63,314 nt of DNA from Propionibacteriaceae bacterium P6A17 (GCA_000619965.1 JHVD01000016.1:1-63314), one strand, 5' to 3'. Shown: positions 43,911 to 53,164, counted from the stretch's first letter. Made by a program: numbers and translations. The notes: generated by a model not told the origin, from the letters alone.

Positions 43911-44729
43911 TCACCCCAAGGTGATGACTGCCCCATCGACGGGTTCTCTGGCGTCGTCCCAGGTCGAGTGGTTGCGTTTCCAGACCCGGTCTTCGACCTG
44001 GACTCGGGAGATGCCTGCGTCGTAGAAGTTGAGCATCGCCAGGTTGGTGGCGCTCCACAGGTGCTCCTGCGAATCCGCGGTGATGCGGACCTCGCGGCCG
44101 TCGACGCTCACTTGGGTGCCCGGGACGCGGGACACCACTTCCTCGATGGGCGACGCGTCGGCAACGGGTTCGGCGAACTGGACGCAGGTGATCGCCTCGG
44201 GCGCCGATCCGCGCGCGGCGGCAGCGAGTGCCGTCGCGTTGGGGACGTGCTTGCGGTATGCCTCGGGGAAGCCGGAGCGTTGGACCTTCTGCGCTTGGTC
44301 GTTGACGTCGGTGGTCTCCCAGTCGGGGAACTTCACCAGTTCCTCGTAGAAGCGCGCACTCGAGTACCAAGGGTCCATGATCTGCTCCGCGGTGCCCCAG
44401 TCGAAGCGCGGATCGGGGCGTTGCTGGAACAGCCCCAACGAGTCGCGGTCCCCGTAGTCGAGGTTGCGGATGCCGGACTCCTGATAGGCCGTGGCCAGCG
44501 CAATCACCGCCGCGCGCTCGCTCAGCCCCGCCTCGTGGGAGGCAGCGACGATGATCGACGTCATCCGTGCCTGCTCGGCCGTGAGCGTGACGGGCTCACC
44601 GTCGCCATTGGCGACCGTGCAGCGCTCCGGGGTGATGCGCATGTGCACGTACTCCCACACCTTCCAGCCGACCACGGCAACGCCCGCGAGGATGGCGAGG
44701 GAGACGCCGAGCGCTATCCAGCGACGCAT
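43911..44729 (-). CDS. Lysozyme-like (transglycosylase-fold) membrane protein, 272 aa
   Basis: A single N-terminal membrane segment (about 5-26) is followed by an external domain. The motif ALATAYQESGIRNLDYGDRDSLGLFQQRP (about 77-106) contains a candidate catalytic Glu84 in the QESG motif, as in goose-type/Slt lysozyme-fold proteins. The rest (FYEELVKFPDWETTDVNDQA) is conserved in actinobacterial proteins of this type. It overlaps the dapD stop by one base (TGATG), so the two are co-transcribed. Its 3' end adjoins the ruined IS3 element but appears complete. Peptidoglycan cleavage is inferred. Confidence 0.85.
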   Translation of the reverse strand: MRRWIALGVSLAILAGVAVVGWKVWEYVHMRITPERCTVANGDGEPVTLTAEQARMTSIIVAASHEAGLSERAAVIALATAYQESGIRNLDYGDRDSLGLFQQRPDPRFDWGTAEQIMDPWYSSARFYEELVKFPDWETTDVNDQAQKVQRSGFPEAYRKHVPNATALAAAARGSAPEAITCVQFAEPVADASPIEEVVSRVPGTQVSVDGREVRITADSQEHLWSATNLAMLNFYDAGISRVQVEDRVWKRNHSTWDDAREPVDGAVITLG

Positions 44730-45655
44730 CAGTTCGCGTGCAGCTCTGCGTTGAGCTCGACCTTGTCGCTGCGCCGGTGCTTCACGACGACCTGGCCGGT
44801 CTGCGAGTCACGCAGGAACAGCAGGTCGTTCTGGCCGGAGAGCTGGCGCGCCTTGACGACCGACCCGTCGGGCAGGGTGACCTTCGTGCCGGCGGTCACG
44901 TACAATCCCGCCTCGACGACGCAGTCGTCGCCCAGCGAGATGCCGACGCCGGACTCGGCGCCCAGCAGGCATCGCTTGCCGATGTGGATGACCTCCTGCC
45001 CGCCACCGGAGAGCGTGCCCATGATGGAGGCGCCGCCACCGATGTCGGAGCCGTCGTCGACGACGACCCCTGCGGAGATGCGTCCCTCCACCATCGACGT
45101 GCCGAGGGTGCCCGCGTTGAAGTTGACGAAGCCCTCGTGCATGACGGTGGTGCCCGAGGCCAGGTGCGCTCCCAGGCGGACGCGGTCGGCGTCGGCAATG
45201 CGCACACCCGACGGCACGACGTAGTCCACCATGCGCGGGAACTTGTCGACGCCGTGGACCGTCAACTGCACACCTTGGGCGCGCAGCGCGGCACGCACGC
45301 GCGGGACATCCTCGATGCGCACGGGGCCGCGGCTGGTCCACGCGTTGTTCGGGAGCTTGGAGAAGATGCCATTGAGGTTGACCCCGTGCGGGCGCACGAG
45401 CCGGGCCGAAAGGAGATGGAGGCGCAGGTAGGCGTCCTCGACGCCGGCGGGCTCCTCGTCGAGATGGATCTCCATGCGCACCAGCTTCATCTCGACGCCT
45501 CGCAGCTCGTCGCTGCCCTGCGCCGAGGCGAGCCACTCGGGCGCCTCGTCGGTGACGTCGGAGCCGAGCTGCGGCTCCGGGTACCAGACGTCCAGAACGC
45601 CCTGCGGATGAACGGTGGCCAGGCCCCAGGCCCAGGCGGTGCGGGTCTCAGTCAT
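44729..45655 (-). CDS. dapD: Tetrahydrodipicolinate N-succinyltransferase DapD, 308 aa
   Basis: Transfers succinyl from succinyl-CoA to tetrahydrodipicolinate in lysine biosynthesis. The C-terminal half is a left-handed beta-helix of hexapeptide repeats ([60 protein letters not shown]). The length and N-domain fit the actinobacterial DapD type, as in M. tuberculosis. The leaderless-type -10 TAGACT ends seven bases upstream. A lysozyme-like gene is coupled downstream. Confidence 0.96.
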   Translation of the reverse strand: MTETRTAWAWGLATVHPQGVLDVWYPEPQLGSDVTDEAPEWLASAQGSDELRGVEMKLVRMEIHLDEEPAGVEDAYLRLHLLSARLVRPHGVNLNGIFSKLPNNAWTSRGPVRIEDVPRVRAALRAQGVQLTVHGVDKFPRMVDYVVPSGVRIADADRVRLGAHLASGTTVMHEGFVNFNAGTLGTSMVEGRISAGVVVDDGSDIGGGASIMGTLSGGGQEVIHIGKRCLLGAESGVGISLGDDCVVEAGLYVTAGTKVTLPDGSVVKARQLSGQNDLLFLRDSQTGQVVVKHRRSDKVELNAELHAN

Positions 45656-45662
45656 GCCCGCC

Positions 45663-45668
45663 AGTCTA
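45663..45668 (-). promoter_or_regulatory. -10 box TAGACT, leaderless start at 45655
   Basis: On the minus strand TAGACT ends seven bases before the dapD ATG. Confidence 0.5.
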
Positions 45669-45703
45669 ACCGGCCTGAGCCCGGGGCCAACTGCGCTCGT
45701 CGC

Positions 45704-47065
45704 TCAGGCAGGCACGCCGGTGAACGACGGCTTCGCGTCGTAGACGCTCTCGTCCAGCACGCCCTCACGCTTGGCGACGATCGCGGGCACCAGCGCCTGC
45801 CCGGTCACGTTGAGCGCGGTGCGGCCCATGTCGACGATCGGCTCGACTGCGAGCAGCAGCCCCACGCCTGCGAGCGGGAGCCCGAGGGTGGACAGCGTGA
45901 GGGTGAGCATCACCGTCGCGCCGGTGGTGCCGGCCGTCGCTGCCGAGCCGATCACCGCGACGAACGCGATCAGCAGGTAGTCCGTCACATGCAGCGGCAC
46001 ACCGTAGAACTGCGCGATGAAGATCGCCGCGAGCGCGGGGAAGACGGCCGCGCAGCCATCCATCTTGGTGGTGGCGCCCAGCGGGACGGCGAAGGACGCA
46101 TAGCCGCGCGGGACGCCCAGGTTCTTCTCCGTGACCTCCTGCGTGACGGGCATGACGCCCATCGACGACCGAGTGACGAAGCCCAGCGAGATCACCGGCC
46201 ACACGTTGCGGTAGAACTGCGCGACGCCCAGCCCATGGGCCCTCAACACCACCGGATACACGACGAGCCAGACCACGGCGAGACCGACGTACAGCGCCAG
46301 CACGAACACGCCGAGCGAAGCCAGCGACGACCAGCCGTAGGCGACGAGGGACTTGCCGATGAGCGCCGCGGTGCCGATGGGCGCGAGCCGGATGATCCAC
46401 CACAGCACCTTCTGCACGACGGCGAGCGCCGACTCGGCGAACGAGACGAACTGGTCGGCCTTCGGGCCCACCTTCAGCGCAGCGACGCCGAGCGCGATCG
46501 AGATGAGGAGGATCTGCAGGATGGAGAAGCTGGGGGAGGCGCTGATGGCGCCGTCGGTCTCCGCCACCTTGACGCTGAGGCCGAAGATGTTCGACGGCAC
46601 CAGCCCGGTGAGGAAGGCGGTCCACTGGCCCACCTTCGACGGGTCCTGCGCGGCGTCGGCGGTGACGCCCGCCGTCAGCCACGGACGGGAGACGACGCCG
46701 ACCACGATGCCGACGATCACCGAGGCGAGCGCGGTGATCGCGAACCACAGGAGGGTCTGCAACGCCAGCCGAGCGGCGTTGGTCATCTCTCGGAGCCTCG
46801 CAACCGACGAGATCACTGCGGTGACCACCAGCGGGATCACCAACACCGTCAGCAGCGAGACGTAGGCGCGTCCCACCTCGGTGAGCAACGTGGTGAGCCA
46901 GTTGGGTCCGTCACCTGCGGGGCCGATCGCGATGGCGGCGAAGCCGAGCAACAGGCCCACGACGAGGCCCGCGACGATCTGGAAGGAGAGCTTGGAGTAG
47001 AAGGGTTGGGGCCGGTGCTGGCCCGATTCGGGCGCGTCGGGGCGCGCCAGCGTGTGCTGGGACAT
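45704..47065 (-). CDS. Dicarboxylate/amino-acid:cation symporter, probably L-cystine (TcyP-like), 453 aa
   Basis: DAACS-family symporter with about eight membrane helices. The diagnostic C-terminal half has SMGVMPVTQEVTEKNLGVPR near 313-332, VPLGATTKMDGCAAVFPAL, SAATAGTTGATVMLTLT (hairpin) and VEPIVDMGRTALNVTGQAL. Members carry glutamate, C4-dicarboxylates, serine or cystine. A 22-codon cysteine-type leader peptide lies 42 bases upstream, which favours cystine (TcyP) over the others; this is an inference. The start ATG 47065 has only a weak AGAAAG upstream, fitting translational coupling to the leader. Single structural gene. Confidence 0.9.
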   Translation of the reverse strand: MSQHTLARPDAPESGQHRPQPFYSKLSFQIVAGLVVGLLLGFAAIAIGPAGDGPNWLTTLLTEVGRAYVSLLTVLVIPLVVTAVISSVARLREMTNAARLALQTLLWFAITALASVIVGIVVGVVSRPWLTAGVTADAAQDPSKVGQWTAFLTGLVPSNIFGLSVKVAETDGAISASPSFSILQILLISIALGVAALKVGPKADQFVSFAESALAVVQKVLWWIIRLAPIGTAALIGKSLVAYGWSSLASLGVFVLALYVGLAVVWLVVYPVVLRAHGLGVAQFYRNVWPVISLGFVTRSSMGVMPVTQEVTEKNLGVPRGYASFAVPLGATTKMDGCAAVFPALAAIFIAQFYGVPLHVTDYLLIAFVAVIGSAATAGTTGATVMLTLTLSTLGLPLAGVGLLLAVEPIVDMGRTALNVTGQALVPAIVAKREGVLDESVYDAKPSFTGVPA

Positions 47066-47107
47066 GGAGGTGCTTTCTGGTCGAGTCTCGCGGGGGCTTG
47101 GGTGCGG

Positions 47108-47176
47108 TCAGCGACGACACAGCGCGCTGGACAGCCGCATGAGGTCGACCCACGGACGACCGAAGAATTGCTCCAT
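47108..47176 (-). CDS. Leader peptide, 22 aa, cysteine-attenuator type
   Basis: ATG 47176 encodes MEQFFGRPWVDLMRLSSALC followed by RR and TGA. The WVDLMRLSSALCRR pattern matches the short actinobacterial leader peptides found before sulfur and cysteine genes, in which ribosome stalling at the Cys codon close to the stop reports cysteine supply. AGGA lies eight bases upstream, and a -10-like CAGGAT overlaps it. The stop codon is 42 bases before the symporter start. Only one Cys codon is present. Confidence 0.72.
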   Translation of the reverse strand: MEQFFGRPWVDLMRLSSALCRR

Positions 47177-47302
47177 GCCCGGCATCCTGCCACACGTGCT
47201 GACGCCTGCTCGCATCCGTGGCGCCGGTGTTCACCCGCGGCAGAATCCACGCCTGCGCCCCTCGAGCCACTCGGCGTCCGGCGACGTCCACCACCGGTCG
47301 CG

Positions 47303-47308
47303 TAGGAT
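47303..47308 (+). promoter_or_regulatory. -10 box TAGGAT, leaderless start at 47315
   Basis: TAGGAT ends six bases before the dapE ATG. The gap 47177-47302 must also hold the promoter of the leader peptide on the other strand. Confidence 0.6.
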
Positions 47309-47314
47309 CGACGC

Positions 47315-48367
47315 ATGACGCTCGACCTCACCGCACCGCTGCCCGCGATCCTCGCCCGGATCGTCGACGTCGAATCAGTCTCCGGGGACGAGCGGACGCT
47401 GGCGGACCTCGTCGAGGAGGCGCTGCGAACGACCCACCTCGACGTGCACCGCGACGGCGACTGCGTCGTCGCCCGCACCCTGCTCGGGCGCCCGGAGCGG
47501 GTGGTCATCGCCGGTCACCTCGACACGGTGCCGGTGGCCGCCAACCTGCCCTCGCGCCTCGACGGCGACGTGCTGTGGGGGAGGGGCACCGTCGACATGA
47601 AGGGCGGTGTGGCCGTGATGCTGCACCTCGCAGCCGAACTCACCGAGCCGAAGCGCGACATCACCTGGATCTTCTACGACAACGAGGAGGTCGAGGCGAC
47701 GAAGAACGGCCTCGGCCGCCTCGCGCGTCACCGGTCAGACCTCGTCGAGGGCGATTTCGCCGTGCTCATGGAGCCCACCTCCGCGCAGATCGAAGGCGGC
47801 TGCCAGGGGACGATCCGCGTCATCTTCGACGTGGAGGGCCAGGCCGCGCACTCGGCCCGCAGTTGGATGGGCGTCAACGCCGTCCACGCGCTCGCCCCCC
47901 TCCTCGACACGCTGAACGCCTACGAGCCGCGCGAGATCGAGGTGGAGGGACTCGTCTTCCGGGAGGGGCTGAACGCGGTCGCCGTCACCGGCGGCATGGC
48001 GAAGAACGTGATCCCGCCCTCGGCGTCGCTGACCGTCAACTACCGCTTCGCGCCCGACAAGACCACCGACGAGGCCCTCGCGCACCTGCGCGAAGTGTTC
48101 GCAGGGCACGAGTTCCGCACAGACGACGTCTCGCCCGCCGCCAGGCCGGGCCTGGACCGCGCGTTGGCGAGGGAATTCGTCGCGGCAGTCGGAGGCGAGG
48201 CGAGGCCCAAGTACGGTTGGACGGACGTCGCTCGCTTCTCCGAGCTCGGCATCCCCGCGGTCAACTACGGCCCCGGCGACGCCTCCCTCGCGCACCGCGA
48301 CGACGAACGCATCCACCTGCCCGAACTCGACCGCTGCGCCGACGGCCTCCGCGCCTGGCTCGGCTGA
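47315..48367 (+). CDS. dapE: Succinyl-diaminopimelate desuccinylase DapE, 350 aa
   Basis: Di-zinc M20-family hydrolase that removes succinate from succinyl-LL-diaminopimelate. Metal and catalytic residues are in AGHLDTVP (His68, Asp70), GTVDMKGG (Asp94) and DNEE (Glu124/125). A late histidine in GDASLAHRDDERI closes the site. The dimerisation domain spans about 170-280. It is divergent from the symporter and 27 bases upstream of a LOG-family gene, with which it is likely co-transcribed. Confidence 0.95.
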   Translation: MTLDLTAPLPAILARIVDVESVSGDERTLADLVEEALRTTHLDVHRDGDCVVARTLLGRPERVVIAGHLDTVPVAANLPSRLDGDVLWGRGTVDMKGGVAVMLHLAAELTEPKRDITWIFYDNEEVEATKNGLGRLARHRSDLVEGDFAVLMEPTSAQIEGGCQGTIRVIFDVEGQAAHSARSWMGVNAVHALAPLLDTLNAYEPREIEVEGLVFREGLNAVAVTGGMAKNVIPPSASLTVNYRFAPDKTTDEALAHLREVFAGHEFRTDDVSPAARPGLDRALAREFVAAVGGEARPKYGWTDVARFSELGIPAVNYGPGDASLAHRDDERIHLPELDRCADGLRAWLG

Positions 48368-48393
48368 CCCACCTCACGGAAAGGCGAACGACC

Positions 48394-49122
48394 ATGCAGA
48401 AGCGGCGCACCCAGGGAGCCATCATCCTCGACGGCGAGCAGGCCCGTCAGCCGATGGCCGACCAGGCCCTCCTCGACGAGCAGTACCAGTGGTCCCACGG
48501 GGACCCGTGGCGCGTCCTGCGCATCCAGTCGGAGTTCGTCGAGGGCTTCGACGCCATGAAGGAGGTGCCCTCCGCGGTCAGCGTCTTCGGCTCGGCGCGT
48601 GTCAAGCCGGGCGACCCGTTCTACACGGTGGCCGAACAGCTCGCAGGGCGGCTCGTCGAGCGCGGCTTCGCGGTCATCACCGGTGGCGGGCCGGGCATCA
48701 TGGAGGCCGCGAACAAGGGAGCCCGGGAGGCGGGCGGCCTCTCCGTCGGACTCGGGATCGAGCTCCCGCACGAGCAGGGGATCAACCCCTACGTCGACCT
48801 CGGCATCAACTTCCGCTACTTCTTCGCGCGCAAGACCATGTTCCTCAAGTACTCGCGCGGCTTCATCACCATGCCCGGCGGGTTCGGGACGCTCGACGAA
48901 CTCTTCGAGTCGCTGACCCTCATCCAGACCGGCAAGGTGACGCAGTTCCCCGTCGTCCTGTTCGGGCGGGACCACTGGCAGCCGCTGCTCGACTGGGTCG
49001 AGGGCTCGCTCGCGGGGGAGGGCTACATCTCGCCGGACGACCTTGGGCTCATCACCGTCACCGACGACGTCGACGAAGCCGTCGAAGCCATGGGGGCCCC
49101 TGTCCCTCGGGGGCAGGCATGA
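48394..49122 (+). CDS. LOG-family (TIGR00730) Rossmann-fold protein, 242 aa
   Basis: Cytokinin-riboside-5'-phosphate phosphoribohydrolase-like protein with a Rossmann fold. It has the catalytic/signature motif PGGFGTLDE at 161-169 and Arg146-Lys147 in ARKTMFLKYS. GSARVKPGDPFY (66-77) and TGGGPGIMEAANKGA (97-110) form the nucleotide site. In M. tuberculosis a LOG protein also follows dapE. ATG 48394 has GGAAAGGCG upstream. The physiological substrate in bacteria is uncertain. Confidence 0.93.
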   Translation: MQKRRTQGAIILDGEQARQPMADQALLDEQYQWSHGDPWRVLRIQSEFVEGFDAMKEVPSAVSVFGSARVKPGDPFYTVAEQLAGRLVERGFAVITGGGPGIMEAANKGAREAGGLSVGLGIELPHEQGINPYVDLGINFRYFFARKTMFLKYSRGFITMPGGFGTLDELFESLTLIQTGKVTQFPVVLFGRDHWQPLLDWVEGSLAGEGYISPDDLGLITVTDDVDEAVEAMGAPVPRGQA

Positions 49123-49568
49123 CCATCGTCATCGTGCTCGCCGCGTTCGCGGTGATGGGGCTCGCGGCGATCGCGGGCACCGGCCGCTTCGGCCAGTGGA
49201 CGCAGCCCGTCGACGACAGCCCGAAGGGGCGCATGCCGCCGGGCGACCTCACCGACGAGTTCCTCGCCGCCGTGCGCATCCCCAGGGCGATGCACGGGTA
49301 TGCCGTCGATCAGGTCGACGAGGGGCTGCGCGATGTCGTCGCCGGCGACGTGGACCCCCACGCCCTGCGCTTCGACATCCGCACCAGGGGCTACGACATG
49401 GCCTTCGTCGACGAGATCCTCGACCGTGCCGTCGCGCGCCCGGCCCAGCCCGTCGACGCCGACGCAGGCGTCGAGGCCAGGGAAGAGGCCGACGGCCCCA
49501 TTGCGGCGGCGGAGGATGCGCGTCCGGATGGGGACGGTAGACTTGGCTCCACTACGACCGAGAATTGA
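49119..49568 (+). CDS. DivIVA-domain-containing membrane protein, 149 aa
   Basis: A single N-terminal membrane segment (TIVIVLAAFAVMGLAAIAGTG) is followed by short DivIVA-like helix pairs in the middle (AVRIPRAMHGYAVDQVDEGL and ALRFDIRTRGYDMAFVDEIL), each containing the RGYxxxxVDxxL-type motif. An acidic tail follows. Such proteins may recruit to cell poles or septa. ATG 49119 overlaps the LOG stop by four bases (ATGA), so it belongs to the dapE operon. Confidence 0.8.
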   Translation: MTIVIVLAAFAVMGLAAIAGTGRFGQWTQPVDDSPKGRMPPGDLTDEFLAAVRIPRAMHGYAVDQVDEGLRDVVAGDVDPHALRFDIRTRGYDMAFVDEILDRAVARPAQPVDADAGVEAREEADGPIAAAEDARPDGDGRLGSTTTEN

Positions 49569-49578
49569 GGATGGACCC

Positions 49579-49746
49579 ATGGCAGCGATGAAGCCCCGCA
49601 CGGGCGATGGCCCGATGGAGGTCACGAAGGAGGGTCGCGGCATCGTCATGCGCGTCCCCGTCGACGGAGGCGGCCGGCTGGTCGTCGAGATGAACGCAGA
49701 GGAAGCCGAGGCGCTGCTGCGTGAGCTGCAGGGCGTCGCCGGCTGA
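49579..49746 (+). CDS. DUF3117 protein, 55 aa
   Basis: A tiny actinobacterial protein, MAAMKPRTGDGPMEVTKEGR then GIVMRVPVDGGGRLVVEMNA and a short amphipathic helix EEAEALLRELQGVAG. It is almost universal in actinobacteria and sits before glgA/glgC, as in mycobacteria. A GAGGATGG lies a few bases before the start. A role in DNA repair has been discussed for homologues, but nothing can be inferred from this sequence. Confidence 0.92.
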   Translation: MAAMKPRTGDGPMEVTKEGRGIVMRVPVDGGGRLVVEMNAEEAEALLRELQGVAG

Positions 49747-49769
49747 CGTTTCCGAACAGCCCAGCACGA

Positions 49770-49808
49770 CGTTCGGGCCCCCACCTGCCACCGGTGGGGG
49801 CCCGAACG
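49770..49808. terminator. Bidirectional terminator, 16-bp stem
   Basis: CGTTCGGGCCCCCACC (49770-49785) pairs perfectly with 49793-49808 around loop tgccacc. It separates the convergent DUF3117 and glgA genes. Confidence 0.92.
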
Positions 49809-49822
49809 CGTCTGGGGGAGCG

Positions 49823-51013
49823 TCAGCCGTGGCGCTCGATCGCCGCCTGGTACACGTCGACGGTCTGCCGCGCGATGCTCGCCCAGGAGAACTCGTCGAT
49901 GCAGCGTTGCCGACCGGCGACGCCCATCGCGCGGGCGCGGGACGCGTCGCGGGTCAGCTCGTTGACCTTCCGCGCGAAGTCCTGCTCGAATCCCTCCACG
50001 AACGCCGGATCGTCGGCCCGCTGCGGATCGTAGGGGACCAGCAGCCCGGTGGTGCCGTCGGCGACCACCTCGGGGATGCCCCCGACGGCGGACGCGACCA
50101 CCGGAGTCTCACAGGCCATGGCCTCGAGGTTGACGATGCCGAGCGGCTCGTAGATGGAGGGGCAGGCGAACACCGTGGCATGCGTGAGCACCTGACGCAC
50201 CGACGCGCGAGGCAGCATCTCCTGCACCCACAGCACCTTCGCCCGGCGCTGGCTCTGCAACTGCGCGAAGGCCTGGTCGAACTCGGCGGCGATCTCGGGG
50301 GTGTCGGGGGCGCCCGCGAGCAGCACGAGTTGGGTGTCCGGATCGAATTCTCGGGCCGCGCGCACGAGGTGCACGAGGCCCTTCTGCCGCGTGATGCGCC
50401 CGACGAATGCCACGTACGGCTGGTCGCGGTCGATGCCGAGCCCGTCGACGACGTCGGTGGCCTCGTCGGGGCGGAACTCGTCGGTGTCGATGCCGTTCTT
50501 CACCACGTGCGTCTTCGCCGGGTCGAGCTCCGGGTAGCTCGCGAGCACGTCGCGTCGCATGCCCTCGGACACGGAGATCACCGCGTCGGCCGCCTCGTAG
50601 GCGGTGCGCTCCGCCCAGCTCGAAACGCGGTAGCCGCCGCCGAGTTGCTCGGCCTTCCACGGGCGGTGCGGCTCCAGCGAGTGCGACGTGACGACGTGCG
50701 GCACGTCGAGCATCAGCCCACCGATGTGGCCGGCCATGTTGGCGTACCACGTGTGCGAGTGGAGGATCGAGGTGTCCGGAGCCAGCGCGGCGACCATCGA
50801 CAGGTCGGCGCCGAGCACGCGCAGCGCGGCATTGGCGCCAGGGGGGAAGTCCTCGGCGTGCGCCGTCGCCCCCTCGCGCGGCTCGCCCATGCAGTGCACG
50901 TCGACGTCGATCAGCTCCCGCAACTGCGGGACGAGCTGCGCGACGTGGACGCCTGCGCCACCGTAGATCGACGGAGGATATTCGCGGGTCAGCAAGGACA
51001 GCTTCAGGCTCAT
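49823..51013 (-). CDS. glgA: Glycogen synthase, actinobacterial GT4 type, 396 aa
   Basis: Retaining glucosyltransferase of family GT4, using an activated glucose donor. N-domain: [21 protein letters not shown] (7-27), [15 protein letters not shown] near 85-99. C-domain: [20 protein letters not shown] (about 206-225) and the glutamate motif [27 protein letters not shown] (about 285-311). In actinobacteria this form is probably responsible for maltose-1-phosphate/glucan synthesis (GlgM-like), so the exact product is uncertain. It is divergent from glgC with a 119-base gap, as in M. tuberculosis. Confidence 0.93.
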   Translation of the reverse strand: MSLKLSLLTREYPPSIYGGAGVHVAQLVPQLRELIDVDVHCMGEPREGATAHAEDFPPGANAALRVLGADLSMVAALAPDTSILHSHTWYANMAGHIGGLMLDVPHVVTSHSLEPHRPWKAEQLGGGYRVSSWAERTAYEAADAVISVSEGMRRDVLASYPELDPAKTHVVKNGIDTDEFRPDEATDVVDGLGIDRDQPYVAFVGRITRQKGLVHLVRAAREFDPDTQLVLLAGAPDTPEIAAEFDQAFAQLQSQRRAKVLWVQEMLPRASVRQVLTHATVFACPSIYEPLGIVNLEAMACETPVVASAVGGIPEVVADGTTGLLVPYDPQRADDPAFVEGFEQDFARKVNELTRDASRARAMGVAGRQRCIDEFSWASIARQTVDVYQAAIERHG

Positions 51014-51119
51014 GCCCCGATCCTTTCAGAAAGCGGACGCTGAGGTGGGCAGAAGTGAACGGTCCGACAACTCTTCCGCCCATTTCTCGGATTCCCTCGA
51101 ACTGGACGCGCGAATGCAA

Positions 51120-51125
51120 TAGGTT
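51120..51125 (+). promoter_or_regulatory. -10 box TAGGTT, near-leaderless start at 51133
   Basis: TAGGTT ends seven bases before the glgC ATG. The gap 51014-51132 must also hold the glgA promoter on the other strand. Confidence 0.5.
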
Positions 51126-51132
51126 TCGTGCC

Positions 51133-52359
51133 ATGGCGACCCGTCCGAAGATCCTGTCCATCGTGCTCGCCGGCGGTGAGGGAAAGCGTCTGATGCCGCT
51201 CACCGCCGACCGGGCCAAACCCGCCGTGCCGTTCGGGGGCACCTACCGTCTGATCGACTTCGTGCTCTCCAATCTCGCCAATTCCGAGCTGCGCCAGATC
51301 GCGGTGCTGACCCAGTACAAGTCGCACTCGCTCGACCGACACATTTCGATGACGTGGCGGTTCTCGACGATGCTCGGCAACTACGTCGCCCCGGTGCCCG
51401 CCCAGCAGCGTCTGGGCCCGCGCTGGTATCAGGGCAGCGCCGACGCAATCTTCCAGTCGCTCAACCTCATCAGGGACGCGGATCCGGACTACGTCGTCGT
51501 CTTCGGCGCGGACAACATCTACCGCATGGACATCGAGCAGATGGTCGACGCGCACATCGACTCGGGGCTCGCCGCCACCGTCGCAGGCATCCGGGTGCCG
51601 CGCGCCGACGCCAGCGCGTTCGGCATCATCGACTCCGCGCCCGACGGCAAGATCCGCGAATTCCTCGAGAAGCCCACCGATCCCCCCGGCCTGCCGGATT
51701 CGCCGGAGGAATCGTTCGCGTCGATGGGCAACTACGTCTTCACGGCCGCGGCGCTCACGGAGCAGCTGCGTGCGGACGGCGCCGACCCGACGTCACGGCA
51801 CGACATGGGTGGCGACATCATCCCCGCCTTCACGGCCCAGGGGCAGGCGCAGGTCTACGACTTCAAGTCCAACGTGGTCCCCGGTGCGACGGAGAAGGAC
51901 CAGGACTACTGGCGCGACGTGGGCACCATCGATGCCTTCCACGAGGCCCACATGGATCTCGTCTCCGTGGATCCGGAGTTCAATCTGTACAACACCGAGT
52001 GGCCGATCTGGACGTCCCAGGTGCAGGCCCCCGGTGCCAAGTTCGTGATCCGCGGCCGGGCCGAGGACTCGATCGTGACCTCGGGCTGCATCATCTCGGG
52101 CGGAGAGATCGACCGTTCGGTGCTGAGCCCCCACGTGCACGTCGACAAGTGGGCGCAGGTCTCCGACTCGGTGTTGATGGACAAGGTGCGCATCGGCAAG
52201 AACGCCGTCGTGCGGCGCGCGATCCTCGACAAGAACGTCGTCGTCCCCGACGGAGTGCAGATCGGCGTCGACCACGAGCACGACCGGGCCCGGGGCCTGA
52301 CGGTGTCGCCGGGCGGGGTGGTCGTCGTCGAGAAGGGCACGACGATTCCCCGCGACTGA
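51133..52359 (+). CDS. glgC: Glucose-1-phosphate adenylyltransferase GlgC, 408 aa
   Basis: Makes ADP-glucose from glucose-1-phosphate and ATP, the committing step of glycogen synthesis. The nucleotidyl-transferase motif [21 protein letters not shown] is at 12-32. [12 protein letters not shown] and [10 protein letters not shown] follow, and the lysine motif FLEKP is at about 178. A left-handed beta-helix of hexapeptides from about 310 carries tetramer contacts. Fructose-bisphosphate/AMP control is usual in the family. It is divergent from glgA. Confidence 0.97.
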   Translation: MATRPKILSIVLAGGEGKRLMPLTADRAKPAVPFGGTYRLIDFVLSNLANSELRQIAVLTQYKSHSLDRHISMTWRFSTMLGNYVAPVPAQQRLGPRWYQGSADAIFQSLNLIRDADPDYVVVFGADNIYRMDIEQMVDAHIDSGLAATVAGIRVPRADASAFGIIDSAPDGKIREFLEKPTDPPGLPDSPEESFASMGNYVFTAAALTEQLRADGADPTSRHDMGGDIIPAFTAQGQAQVYDFKSNVVPGATEKDQDYWRDVGTIDAFHEAHMDLVSVDPEFNLYNTEWPIWTSQVQAPGAKFVIRGRAEDSIVTSGCIISGGEIDRSVLSPHVHVDKWAQVSDSVLMDKVRIGKNAVVRRAILDKNVVVPDGVQIGVDHEHDRARGLTVSPGGVVVVEKGTTIPRD

Positions 52360-52367
52360 ACCGCATC

Positions 52368-52419
52368 CCCAGTCAGGCGGCCCCGCACGACTCGAGTCGT
52401 GCGGGGCCGCCTGACTGGG
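52368..52419. terminator. Bidirectional terminator, 52-bp perfect palindrome
   Basis: A 26-base arm (52368-52393, starting CCCAGTCAGGCGG) is followed with no spacer by its exact reverse complement. It ends both glgC and the convergent methyltransferase gene. Confidence 0.92.
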
Positions 52420-52431
52420 TGGGGGGAACCG

Positions 52432-53082
52432 TCAGCGCTTGCTGGCCAGCAGCACGCCTCCTCCGACGGGCAGCAGGGCCTGCACGTACTCGTCGGAGGT
52501 GGTGATGGCCTCGAGCGCCTCGCGGATGATGATGGCCTCGTCGGATTCGTCGTCGGGATCGGGCACCCGGTTGTACCAGAGCGCGTCGTGGAGGACCAGC
52601 AGCCCGCCGGGGCGCAGCAGCCGGCCCGCAGCGGCGACGTACTCCACCGTCTCGAGCTTGTCGCCGTTGACGAACACGATGTCGTAGGCGCCGTCGCGCA
52701 GCTTGGGCAGCACCTCGATGGGGGCGCCGGCGATCAGCCGGAAGCGCGACGTGGGGAAGCCCGCGGACTGGAAGATGCGCCGCGCGCTGAACTGGTTGTC
52801 GGGCTCGGCGTCGATCGAGGTGAGGACGCCTTCTGGCCCCATCGCCTGGAGGAACGCGATGCCCGAGCCGCCGTGCAGCGTGCCGACCTCGACGATGTTG
52901 GTGGCGCCCATGGCGCGCGTCAGGGTGCCAAGCAGTGCGACCACACCGGTGCTGATCGGCACCTGGCCGTGCACCGTCGCCTCGTCGCGTGCTTCTCGCA
53001 CGGCCTCGGTGACGGGCACGTAGTCTTCGGTGTGGGCCCACACCGCGGCCGTGGGGGCAGGGGGCTGCGTCTCGGTAGTCAC
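52432..53082 (-). CDS. Class I SAM-dependent O-methyltransferase, 216 aa
   Basis: This methyltransferase belongs to the caffeoyl-CoA/catechol O-methyltransferase type (Methyltransf_3/24). The SAM motif IVEVGTLHGGSGIAFLQAMG lies around 64-83, followed by VLTSIDAEPDNQFSARR, YDIVFVNGDKLETVEYV and LLVLHDALWYNRV. A methyltransferase upstream of sigE is also the mycobacterial order (Rv1220c-sigE). The start GTG 53082 has the -10 TACTCT ending seven bases upstream. Substrate unknown. Confidence 0.93.
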   Translation of the reverse strand: MTTETQPPAPTAAVWAHTEDYVPVTEAVREARDEATVHGQVPISTGVVALLGTLTRAMGATNIVEVGTLHGGSGIAFLQAMGPEGVLTSIDAEPDNQFSARRIFQSAGFPTSRFRLIAGAPIEVLPKLRDGAYDIVFVNGDKLETVEYVAAAGRLLRPGGLLVLHDALWYNRVPDPDDESDEAIIIREALEAITTSDEYVQALLPVGGGVLLASKR

Positions 53083-53089
53083 GTGCCCA

Positions 53090-53095
53090 AGAGTA
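53090..53095 (-). promoter_or_regulatory. -10 box TACTCT, leaderless start at 53082
   Basis: On the minus strand TACTCT ends seven bases before the GTG. It is divergent from the dapA promoter (TAGAAT at 53128-53133). Confidence 0.5.
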
Positions 53096-53127
53096 GTCGC
53101 GTCCCGCGGCGGGCGAGGGCGACGCAC

Positions 53128-53133
53128 TAGAAT
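53128..53133 (+). promoter_or_regulatory. -10 box TAGAAT of dapA
   Basis: TAGAAT lies 31 bases before the ATG at 53165, leaving a short leader with GGAGGCC as ribosome-binding site. Confidence 0.5.
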
Positions 53134-53164
53134 GTCGCCACCGGCACACCACGGAGGCCTTGGA

